Positions 39,901 through 51,900 of a DNA stretch of 64,000 nucleotides are shown here, one piece after another (position 1 is the first letter of the stretch; each line of letters begins with the position of its first letter). Made by a program: the position numbers and the translations under genes. Under the pieces are notes generated by a model. That model was not told the origin of the DNA. It made no database searches and worked only from the letters and a program-made list of their open reading frames with translations. The stretch is taken from assembly GCA_946811185.2 (NCBI GenBank), contig OX328111.1:43822388-43886387 (forward strand), in the 5' to 3' direction. The stretch comes from Hippopus hippopus. Taxonomy: Eukaryota; Mollusca; Bivalvia; Cardiida; Cardiidae.

Positions 39901-42900
39901 CTCGAACAAGTTTGAAAGTGGGCCATGTCGGGTCAAAAACTAGGTCAACAGGTCAAAGCTTAGAAAAACTTTGTGTATGCTCTAAAGGCCACATTTTCAA
40001 TCCAATACTCTTGAAAGTTGGTCAGAATGTTTGTCTTGATGATATCTCTGATAAATTTGAAAACAGGCCATGTTGGGTCAAAAACTAGGTCACTAGGTCA
40101 AATCTTTAAAAAACCTTGTGTATGCTCCAAAAGCCACATTTCCTGTCCAATACTCTTGAAATTTAGTCAGAATGTTCTCTTGATAATATTGCAGACGAGT
40201 TCAAAAGTGGGCCATGTGGGGTCAAAAACTAGGTCACTGGGTCAATTCTTTGAAAAACCTTGTGTACTCTCCAGAAGCCATATTTTCAGTCCAATGCTCT
40301 TTAAAGTTGGTCAGAATGTTTGTCATGATGATAGCTTGGATGAGATTGAAAATGGGTCATGTCAGGTCAAAAACTAGGTCACCAGGTCAAATCATTCTAA
40401 AACCTTATGTAAGCTCTAGAGGCCACATTTTCAGTCCCATAATCTCGAAATTCAGTCAGAATGTTTGTCTTGATAATTTCTTAGACTAGTATGAAAATGG
40501 GTCATGTTGGATAAAAAACTAGGTCACAAGGTCAAATCTCGGAAAAACCTTTTGTACTATAATTACAGTCCAATATTCTTTAAACTTTTGTTAGAATGTT
40601 TGTCTTGATGATATCTTGCATGAGTTTGAAAATGGGTCATGTGGAATAAAAACTAGGTCACCATGTTTCATCTTTGAAAAACAGTGTGCACGCTATAGAG
40701 GCCACATTTTCAGTCTAATAATTTTGAAATTTGCTTTGTATGTTTGTCTTGGTAATATCTTAGACTAGTATGAATATGGGTCATGTTGGATGAAAAAGTA
40801 GGTCACTAGGTCAAATCTCGGAAAAAAATTTTGTACACCCTACAGGCCACATTTTCTCTCAAATACTTATGAAAGTTTGTCGGAATGTATGTCTTGATAA
40901 TTTCTACATGTCAAGTAGGCCACCGAGACAAATTCTAGAAAAAGTTTGTGTGCACTATAGAGGCCATATTTGTAAGCCCAATACTAATGAGTGTTTGTCA
41001 GAGTGTTTGTCTTAATATCTCTGAAGAGATTGGAAATGGGTCATGTTTGATCAAAAGGCTCAGGTGAGTGACTTCAAGGCCATTATGACCCTCTTGTTTT
41101 ACTTTAGCTTTTATACTTTCTTCATGCACATTGGATACTGTAATCCAGTGGAATTGTCGAGGTCTGAAGTCAAACTTTGACGAACTTTCCCTTTTAATCA
41201 GTGATCACAAACCAGTTGCTGTTTGTCTTCAAGAAACCTTCCTTAAACGGGAGGATGATATCTCTATCAAATACCATTCCATTTACAATAAAGTCTTTAC
41301 CGAAGGCGAGAAAGCTAGAGGTGGTGTTTCTATTATTGTTAATAACAACATACCTCATAAAGTTATCTCTCTTAACACAAACTTGCAAGCTGTTACCATC
41401 AGGTTATCTTTACACGGTGCTGTTACACTATGATCTTTATATCTCCCCCCGAGCACACCTATCAATGAGACCAATCTGAATGATCTCATTTCCCAATTGC
41501 CATCCCCCTATATTCTTGCTGGGGACTTGAATGGTCACAATGTTATGTGGGATTGCGATTACACTAACCAGAGAGGTTTACAGTTGGAGAGCTTCATTTC
41601 GAACAACTCTTTGTCTTTCATGAATGATAACAAATCCAAAACCTACCTGCATCCGGCAACTGGATCTTACCCTTCTATTGATTTAACCTTATGCAGCCCT
41701 GTCTTACTTCCCAATTTCACTTGGAAAGTGACTGAGGATTTAACCTCAGGCCTACCAAAGAAAATCATAACTTATTCCGTATCTCCAGGGCAAAGGCTCA
41801 TCGTACCATTAGAGAAAGTAAGAGCAAGGCTTGGAGACAATATGTCTCTAAATTAAATACTAGAACTACTGCTAAAAAAACCTGGGACATGATCAGAAAG
41901 ATCAATGGCAAAGGCCAGCCCCCTCTTAGTCACCTTGAAGTTAACAATACTTCGTTGGAATCACCCCAGGATATAGCTGATGCTCTTGCCGACACCTTTT
42001 GCAAAAAGTCTTCCTCTGAAAACTATTCTGAAAAGTTTCAGAGGAATAAAGCCAGAGAAGAAAAGAAAAAACTTAATTTCAATTCTTCTAATTCAGAGCA
42101 TTATAAACTCTTCACCTTTAAAGAATTAAAATCTGCTCTGAATAAAGCTCACGATTCTTCTCCTGGCCAAGATAAAGGTCATTACCAGTTTTTAAAACAC
42201 TTACCTTTTACTTCTCTCTCCGTTTTACTTGATATTTTGAACGATATCTGGCAGTCAGGTGATTTTCCTTCGTCCTGGCGAGAGGCACTAGTCATTCCTA
42301 TCCCAAAACCTGGCAAGGATGCTAGTGACCCTGCCAACTATCGTCCAATAGCTCTTACTGGTTGTCTCTGCAAGACCCTAGAACGTATGGTCAACGACAA
42401 GCTTGTCTGGCTTTTAGAGAAAAACAACCTTATCGTTGATGTACAGAGTGGATTTCATCGCCAACGTGGCACCATCGATCATCTTGTCCACTTTGAAACC
42501 TTTGTCAGAGAAGCCTTTATTAATAGACAGCACGTAGTATCTGTCTTTTTCGACCTTGAAAACGCTTATGATATGACTTGGAAATACAGAATTCTTAAAG
42601 ACTTACATGACTTCGGTCTTCGAGGCCGTCTTCCTCTTTTTATTTCAGCCTTCTTGGATGAACGGCTTTTCCACATCCAAGTTAGTAATACTCTCTCGGG
42701 AGCCCATGAACAGGAGATGGGTGTACCCCAAGGATGTATTCTCCCTGTTACACTTTTCAGTGTAAAAATAAACAGTATAGTTAGAGCTATCTGTCCTGGT
42801 GTAGACTGTTCTCTTTATGTTGATGACTGTTTTATATGCTTCAGATCTCGAAATATGAATATTATTGAGAGACAACTTCAACAGTGTCTCAACAAATTCC

Positions 42901-45900
42901 AAACGTGGTCTGATGAAAATTGCTTCAAATTTTCAAAATCCAAAACTAAATGCATGCACCTTTTTAATCTACGTGGTGTTCATCCAGACCCTGAACTGTA
43001 TTTGGACAAAACTAATATTGAAGTCGTTTCTGAGTTTAAATTTCTTGGAGTCATCTTTGACAGAAAGCTTTCCATCCTTCCTCACATCACTGCACTTAAA
43101 AAGAAGTGCAAGAAGGCTCTTAATCTTCTAAAGGTTGTGGCCCATTCTGAATGGGGAGCAGACCGTAAAGTCCTCTTGCGGCTTTGTTGGTCTTTAGTTC
43201 GCTCCAAATTAGACTATGGATCTTTTGTATATGGATCTGCCCCTAAATCTTACCTTAAAATTCTCGATCCTATACACCACGAAGGTCTGCGTCTTGTACT
43301 TGGAGCTTTCAGAACTTCTCCCGTCAATAGTCTCTATGTTGAGGCTAATGAACCTTCTCTTTCTTACAGGAGGGAAAAACGCTCGCTTCAATATCTTTTA
43401 AAACTGAAATCAAATCATTTTAATCCAACTCATAAAGCTGTTTTTAAACCTCAATATAAACGTCTTTTTGAAAGGAAACCAAATGTTATTCCTCCATTTG
43501 GTATCTGCATGGAGCCCATTGTAGATAACCTTGGCATAGACACTGAGTCTATTGCCGACTATAAAATCTCTGAAATCCCTCCATGGACACTAAACAGTGC
43601 AGAATTCAGATTTGACCTTGCATCTGACAAAAAGTCTGTCACGGATAGAACTGTGTTTCATGCTAGATACAACGAGATAAAGGAGCATTATTTTTCCTTC
43701 AAACCAATTTGTACAGATAGATCTAAAGTGGGAAATTCTGTAGCAGCTGCCACTGTTTATGGAGAAAGGAGCTTAAAGTGCCGCCTTCCAAACAACTCCT
43801 CTATCTTCTCTGCTGAAATTAAAGCGATTGATCTTGCCCTTAATCTAGCTGAACAATTTAATTCCAACTGTTTCATTATCTTTTCGGACTCTTTGTCAAC
43901 ATTACAAGCCCTTTCAAATCAACGACTTGAGAATCCCTTAATCTGTAGTTTACTTGAAAGGATCTCACAAATTTCTTCTATGAATAGATTGGTGTTCTGG
44001 TGGCTTCCAAGTCATGTAGGCATCAAAGGCAATGAAAATGCCGATAGATCTGCCAAATCTGCACTTAACCTTCCCATTTCAGATTTTAAAGTTCCGTACA
44101 CTGATTTTAAATCCTACGTTTTAACACATATCCAATCTTCTTGGCAATCCCAGTGGGATGCTGATGTTTTCAATAAACTGCATTCAGTTAAACCTTCCCT
44201 TGGTGAATGGTACCCCGTTTACAGGTCTGTTCGTCGAGAAGAAGTGATAATTGCACAACTTTGAATTGGCCATTCATGCATCACACATTCCTGGCTCTTG
44301 ACCAGAGATGATGGGCGGGGGGATAGAAATAGCTCAGCTGTCGCACTACAGCAGGGGTAAGACCCCCCCACTGTGCCTGCCTGTTTGCTGTGGGCTGCAA
44401 CTCATGTCGTTTGATGATTGGATCCTGGTGGTTGAGTGGATTAAGAGTAAGGCCCTTTGATAGCTCTGGTTTTGCAACACACCACTTTGGCCTTGAAATG
44501 AACTAAACGAGGGGTCAGGAAGGCCCGTCCTGATCAATCGGCTGGTTACGCCAAGCCCTAGGGTGTTTCTCTGACTTTTTCTTTTATACATACATACACA
44601 GATACATTATAAAATCATTTCTCTTCTCAGTCATTTGTTGCTGTATGTCAATACCCTAGAAGGTCGGTGGCTCATGGGCTAATCGGGTGAAAGCATGGTG
44701 TTTGATTGACACTTGTTAATGCCCAAAGACAGTCTATGCTTGGTATGACATTCTGTGGGCCTGCATTTGTCCAGTCTAGCCCTTTCACTTCGAGTATATC
44801 ACCGATGTATCCTTGTCATGGTCTGAGTTTGGATTCCCCAGATCATGTCCCCTTGTTGGGCTCCAGGGCGGGTGGGGAGCATCGGTGATGAACCCTATAA
44901 AACAAACATGGCAACCCAAAAGAAAGCCATGCGTGTATTGTCTGATTCTGATTCAGAACCAGAGACTTCTTTTTATTCAAGCACAACATTTGCACGTTTT
45001 ATTGTTATTGAGGCAGTTGGCTCATCAAAACCAATTACAAAACTTTCTCCTTCCGTCATAGAGAAGACAATATCTTCCATTTTGGGCACACCAAAATCAG
45101 TCAAAAAATTAAAAAATGACACTCTGCTTGTTGAATGTCTATCTCAACAGGCAAAAAATCTACTTGGCCATAAAAAGTTTTTCAACTTGGATGTAAAGGT
45201 CTATCCTCACAAAACTCTTAATACTAGCAAAGGAGTCATCAGATGTAAAAAACTCTCTTACTGTGACTCAGTTGAAGAGATTAAAAATAACCTAAAATCT
45301 CAGGCTGTCTCTGATGTCAAACGAATTTCTGTGTTCAGAAACGGTGTGAGTAAGGATACACATACCTATGTCCTTACATTCTGTACACCCATTCTTCCTA
45401 CTTCTATCAAAATAGGATTTCAGTCTGTAAAGGTTGATGTATATGTGCCAAACCCTCTGCATTGTTACAAAAGCCAGAGGTATGGCCATCACGAAAATAA
45501 TTGCAAAAGCACACCCATCTGTCCAAAATATGCTTTTGAGGGCCCTGATCATGACCCAAATACTTGCAGTAACCCTGTGCTTTGTTTTAATTGCAAGTGC
45601 CCTCATCCAACCTTCTCTAAAGACTGTTCAGTCTGGAAGAATGAGAAAGAAATCCTTTCAATAAAATTCAAAGAATTTAGTTTTGTTGAAGCAAGGAAGA
45701 TGGCTGACAAGCGCAGAAACAATCAGACTTTGTTGAATAGTTCAACAACATACGCAAAAGTGACATCTCCTAAGTCTGGACAGGAACATCGCTCAGCTTG
45801 CGAACTCTTGGCAGAATATAGAAAACCCTAAAGAAATTGCAGATACTTTAGCTGATTCTTTTGCCAAAAAGTCCTCGTCTGAGAACTACTATGAAAAGTT

Positions 45901-48900
45901 CCAAAGGAATAAAGCTAAAGAAGAAAAGAAAAGGCTGAATTTCAAATCCAACAACCTTGAGTTTTACAATAAACTTTTTTCATTCAAAGAACTCAAGTCC
46001 GCTTTGGATAAAGCCCATGACTCCTCTCCAGGTCAAGACAAAATACATTATCAGTTTCTAAAGCATTTACCAGATACCACCCTTTCAATCTTACTTGAAA
46101 TTTTCAATGATATCTGGGAAAAAGGTGATTTGCCTTCCTCTTGGAAAGAAGCTTTAGTAATCCCAATTCCAAAACCAGGGAAAGATACTTCTGACCCAAA
46201 TAGCTACAGACCCATAGCTCTCACAAGTTGCCTTTGTAAAACTTTAGAGCGAATGGTCAACACCCGCCTTGTTTGGTTTTTAGAGAAAAATAACCTTATT
46301 GTTGATGTCCAAAGTGGATTCAGACGTCAACGCAGTACAGTTGACCATCTTGTATGCTTTGAAACTTTTCTTCGAGAAGCCTTCATAAAAAAGCAACATG
46401 TTGTATCAGTATTTTATGACCTGGAGAGTGCTTATGACACTACCTGGAAATACGGAATTTTAAAGGACTTGCATGACTTTGGTCTCAGAGGCCGCTTACC
46501 TCATTTTATATCATCCTTTTTAAATAATCGACTTATTTCGTGTGAGGGTTGGCACAACCTTGTCAGATGCAAGGGAACAGGAAATGGGTGTGCTACAAGG
46601 GTGTATCCTTTCTGTGACACTTTTTAGTGTCAAAATAAACAGCATAATAAAGGCTACTGTAAATCAGGTATTATTCGCGGTGGTTTTATTTTCGCTATTA
46701 TTCGCGAATGGGCTCCATTGTGATTTCAAAAATCCGCATAAATTTGCAAACAGAACATAAGTAATGTACAAGTATCTGAGAATTAGTACCGTCCGAAATC
46801 GCATGACGTTCACACCGTCGAATGTCTACCGGATAATGACATTTTATTCAAGGCTCCCATTTTCATAAGCATGACATAGAAACAGACTTAACTTTCAACT
46901 TTAATTAAAAAGTTATCAACATGAAAGCAAATGCAAACTATGAATCGTTGTGTAAATTGTTAACAAACACAAAGTAGTAACTGTAAATAGGTCTGTTTGT
47001 TTTGTGTTGGAGTCATTCACATTCTTTCGAATAAATCGCAGCATCGATCAATCCTCGTTGGATTGTCTTTTTATTTTGTTTCAACTCTTGAAAACTATTT
47101 ACAACCCATTTAGCATGCAACGGCTTAACATTAGACAGTTTCAGATCAACATTTACAGAAGTCATATCGGGATCTATTTTGAGCTGCTTGGTCACTTCAG
47201 AGGCATACCAGTCTTCAAACTGTTCCTTCATACTCTGCTTAAATACATGATTAACACTAAGGTCTAATGGGCAAGATGATCTTTTGAACATACCTGAAAG
47301 GTGTGAAAACATGTTTCGATAACAATAGGAATACATGGTGTGTTTGATACAACTCTGTATAATTGCCATGCCAACACAAAAACAAGTCAATTTAGATGAA
47401 TCAATTGTCATGGTGAAGTCCTACAATACCGGAATAGATCCGTTATCAAATTGGACATCAAGCAGAAAACACACTGATTAATATTGCACATTCAAGGGGA
47501 ATGTCAAAAGACAAAATTTTAGACTGGTCCAAATTGAAAGCATATTGCAGACGACAAATTAAATGTTTCTTAAAACATAATAGTTCAGTATTCGTATAAT
47601 AGAAATCACTGTGGAAAAAGGATAAAATGACTATTTCAAAGAGAAAGCATTTGCAGACAACTAATTAAATGTCTTTCAATCATGAAATTTATGTTTTTAT
47701 GGTAGAAAACATTGTGGGAAAGAAAAAAAACTAAATTGCTGGTTAATATGATTTTAAATTTATGAAGTATGCACTCTACCTGTTTCGAACCTTTCCCCTC
47801 CATTGTCCAACCACTGACAGCGACAAAGTTCCTACCAGTTTGATCCCAATTAGTTACTAGTTAATCTGGGATTTTGTATTTCTCGTTGTTGGTTTGTATT
47901 CTTTCCAGAAATACATGCCTTACTTCAGAGAAATCGTCAGGAAGGTGTTTAACGCTCTTTGTCCCTTTCCTTTTAGATAAGCCCATACAATGCATCCGTG
48001 AAATCGCTATATAGAACTAATTAATGACTGATTTTTGGGAGAAATAACGGTACGTCTTGGATTGAGCATGAAAACATATCACAAAAACAAATTATCTGGT
48101 GCGGGGTTTGCTATTCACGGATGATCAATTCGATGCAATATTAATAACTTTTTTTACTTGTGTTTTAGACCGAACCAGAAATTCAGAAGTTATATCATTG
48201 GTATTTAGGTCTCGCGAATTAAACATTACAAACCATCGGACACGAATTCACAAATCCGCGGAATAAGTGAGGTAGGTGGTTTTCGCGAAATATCTCACGC
48301 GGAAATATTGTGATTTACAGTATTAACCCTGGTGTGGATTGTTGCTTATATGTAGACGATTTTGTGATATGTTTTCGATCAAGTCATATGGCCATCATTG
48401 AACGACAACTTCAACAATGTCTTAACAAACTTCAAACATGGTCTGATGAAAATGGTTTTAAGTTTTCGAAGACCAAAACAAAGTGTGTTCATTTTTGTCA
48501 ATTACGAGGTCATCATCCAGACCCAGAATTACATCTTGACAACACAAGAATTGAAGTTGTAGCAGAATTTAAATTTTTAGGTGTCATCGTTGACAGGAAA
48601 TTGTCTTTCTTGCCACACATTAGAGCACTTAAAAAGAAATGTTACAAAGCCCTCAATCTTCTAAAAACAGTCGCTAATTCAGAATGGGGAGCTGATAAAA
48701 AAGTACTTCTACGTCTCTATCATTCCCTTATTCGCTCAAAACTAGACTATGGCTCTATTGTGTATGGCTCAGCCCACAGATCGTACCTTAAGATCCTTGA
48801 CACAATCCACAATCAGGGTTTATGCTTGGCCCTTGGGGCATTTCGATTCTCTCCTATTAACAGCCTGTATGTAGAGGCTAATGAGCCTTCTCTCTCTCTT

Positions 48901-51900
48901 AGAAGGCTCAAGCTATCTCTGCAGTATCTACTGAAGCTGAAAGCAAACCCATCCAACCCCACACATAAAGTAGTTTTTAACCCTGGATGTAAAAACCTTT
49001 TTGTTAGGAAGCCAAATGCAATCCCTCCATTTGGTATTCACATAGAACCACATCTAGACAATCTCCGTGTTGACATGAATGCCATTTGTGAAAACAAAAT
49101 TCCTAATACTCCTCCATGGTTGATAAAAACTGCTGAATTTCGCTTTGACCTTCTGGCCCACAAGAAATCAACCACAGATAGAGTTGTTTTCCAAACTCAG
49201 TATCAGGAAATAAAAGAACAGTACAATTCCTATAAACCCTTTTATACAGATGGATCTAAGGATGGACATGCTGTGTCAGCAGCAGCAGTATTTGGTGGAA
49301 AAGGCAAAAAATGTCGCCTTCCTGACAAGTCTTCAATCTTTTCTGCTGAAGTGAAGGCAATCGATCTTGCTTTGAGTCTAGCAGAGGAAAGTAGATCTAA
49401 CCGCTTTCTTCTGTTCTCTGACTCCCTCTCTATACTCCAGGCTCTCTATAACCAGAAAATTGAAAATCCATCCATATCTCTACCCATATCTCATTTTAAA
49501 ATACCTTACATAGATTTTAAAGCATCCATTTTACCTTTCATCCAATCTCTTTGGCAATCCCAGTGGGATGCAGATCATTTCAACAAATTTCATTCTGTTA
49601 AAGCAACCCTTGGCGAGTGGTACCCCTCTTACAGGTCTGTTCGTCGAGAAGAGGTGATAATCACAAGGCTTCGAATTGGACATTCTCGGTTAACACACTC
49701 CTGGCTTTAGCCAGAGAAGATGCACCAGAATGTATTCCATGCAATGAATACCTTACAATTATTCATATTCTAGTAGATTGCATTGACTTCCAATTCATGA
49801 GAAATACTACAATGTTGACAGTATGCACAATCTCTTTGACACAGTCAACATTGATTCAATTATCACCTTCATCAAAGAGATTGGTCTATACAACAAGCTG
49901 TGATACTTTCTTAATTACCTTTTTAACCTGTTGTGTAAACCCATATTTCTACCATTTCATCTTTTCTATCTTCAGTTTGCATTTCCTTAATGGGAAGATT
50001 AGCCCTCTTGGGGCATCTGATCTCATTGGAGACAGGACCTCTTTAATGGGAGTATACTGATCCCATTGGAGGCTCCACACTTTACCAGTTTTAACTCTCA
50101 TTTCCTTGAAGCTAATATTCACAGTCTCAACTTTATTCATTTAAAACTTTAGAGTAGGCAGGGACGCCCAGCCACTCAATATCATACTTCATGCACATTA
50201 AAACTTTTGAGTAGATAGGGATTGCCCTGTCACTCAATAATGTCCTTTATGCATATTATACATAATCCTTCTTAATTCAACCCTTTTACTATTATCAATG
50301 TATTCAAACCTTTTTCAGTTTCAGTTTAAACAATTCCACTTTTATTATCTTTTAACACATATGTGCGCTAAATGACCAAAGCTGTCGATGCGCCATAAAA
50401 CAACATTCATTCATTCATTCTTTCAGCCAGTTCGTTCAAAATATTTCAACGTCGATAGTTTAAAAAATCTTTTTGATTCTGTCAGCGTTGAATCTATTAC
50501 CGCTTTCATAAAGGAGATTGACATTTACAATAAACTGTGATATTTACTCTTGAGTTTCTTACCCATCTTTTTACATTCTTTAGATTAGATATCTTGTCAG
50601 CTGATTCAAAGTCTTACTTTTTTAATCTAAAACCTTGAAGTAGGCAGGGACGCCCAGCCACTCAATATCATATTTTATGCATATTAAAAATGACACTCTT
50701 CTTAATTTAAACACTTCTTACTTTCAATCCAACTTTTTGTTCAAATTTTTTTATCACATTCTTAACTTTATCATTTAAAACTTTTGAGTTGATAGGGATT
50801 GCCCTGTCACTCAATAATGTCCTTTATGCATATGAAGATCACACATAATACTTCTTAATTCAACCCTTTTATTATTATTAATGTATTCAAACTTTTTTCA
50901 GTTTAAACAATTCCACTTTTATTATCTTTGAACACAGATATGCGCGCTAAATGACCAAAGCTGTCGATGCGCCATAAAACAACATTCATTCATTCATTCA
51001 TTGAAAAGGGAAAGATGCTGGTTTGCAGCATTTTCTTCTTTTCCTGCAATGTTTACCAAAGGTGTTTCCTTTTGTATCTTAAAAGATGTGTTTTTTTAGT
51101 AAAGATTTACCACTGACTCTGATTTTATATTTGAAGGAAAGCGTTGGATGAGTTGATAGATGTATTTCATGATGCAGCTGGTAACTTGTACATCAATGAG
51201 AAGTCAACCGGGTCTGTTGTTGGTCAACAACCGTTTGGTGGAGCACGGATGTCAGGTCAGTGTTTTGGGTCTGTATTCACCAACCATTCTAAAGTACATT
51301 CCTAGTCTTATTCTCAAGAATCTTCTTAATTTGAAAGTAATGCAATTTCTGATTGGTATTCGGTATAGCCAATCAGAAGTTCTGTTACTTTCCAAATCTT
51401 TTATTAGACCAAGAATGTCCATTAGAATAGTTGATGAATACGGACCCTGGTGGGCCTGTGGTTGAATGGTCAGAAAGTACATCCTTGATTATTCAAATAC
51501 TAGAGGAATCAAAATTATTTGAAACCATCAGCATATTAGAGTAGAGAGTTAAACCTAGGGTGTGTGATTTAATAAAATTATGCACCATGTAAGCAGTGGG
51601 CCCAAATGAAAAATATGTGTACCAGGTACGATAAAAAGTTCTGGGCCCAGTATACTTGGATTCAGTACATTGATACAAAATCCCAATTACTCAATGATTT
51701 AATCTTATTGAAAGTTATAGGTTGAGAAAATAGGATTCTGACACTTTTGATTACACCAGGAAGTTGCTGTAAAGAGAAGGGTGTGTCAAACTGACAAAAT
51801 TCACTCAAGGCATTCTCATTCTGCTCTTGCAGGACAATGTTCCTGCTCACAAGTTGCAAGCTGCCATAGCTGCTGCGACTGAATGTGGCTTTGAAGTCCT

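Larger units (their letters stand above)
45815..49903 (+). pseudogene. LINE ORF2, inner copy, endonuclease deleted and split by a transposon
   Basis: Starts within the linker (NPKEIADTLADSFAKKSS), so the endonuclease and the ORF1 tail are gone. RT motifs SYRPIALTSCLCKTLERMVN, SGFRRQRSTVDHL and FYDLESAYD are present. A frameshift lies near 46540, then the 46657-48320 insertion, then CCLYVDDFVICF. RNase H is YTDGSKDGHAVSAAAVFG, SAEVKAIDLALSL, FSDSLSILQAL, but about 42 residues with the last motif are deleted near 49472. One base is lost at about 49708, and the frame ends at 49901-49903. Confidence 0.85.
44316..50420 (+). mobile_element. Inner LINE copy of the same family
   Basis: Begins GGGGGGATAGAAATAGCTCA, matching the outer 5' region (37226 on), and ends in CATAAAACAACATTCATTCA repeats at 50420. 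It lies inside the ORF2 C-terminal coding region of the outer copy. About 65 bp of the outer copy is missing at the join and no target duplication is evident. Confidence 0.82.
37213..51000 (+). mobile_element. Outer I/Nimb-type LINE with nested insertions
   Basis: Segments 37213-39302, 41101-44315 and 50421-51000 belong to one LINE: 5' region, ORF1 with zinc knuckles, ORF2 with endonuclease, reverse transcriptase and RNase H, then a 3' UTR ending ATAAAACAAC(ATTC)n. Identical TTGAAAAGGGAAA at 37200-37212 and 51001-51013 is its target duplication. RNase H plus CCHC ORF1 points to the I group (Nimb-like). Confidence 0.85.
37131..51110 (-). mobile_element. Family A MITE that received the LINE insertion
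   Basis: The long flank and outer left arm (37131-37212) and the inner left arm, right arm and remnant short flank (51001-51110) become one continuous palindrome when 37213-51000 plus one copy of the 13-bp duplication is removed. Confidence 0.8.

Noticed and set aside
39598..40489. Overlapping frames with KTRSLGQILEKPCVRSRGHI-type repeats
   Set aside because: They read through the ~145-bp tandem units of the 39303-41100 element. Frames shift between units, so not a repeat protein.
41131..49903. Retroviral or endogenous viral element
   Set aside because: The RT is of the non-LTR type with an upstream AP endonuclease and C-terminal RNase H. No LTRs, protease, integrase or envelope, and the 3' end is an (ATTC)n tail.
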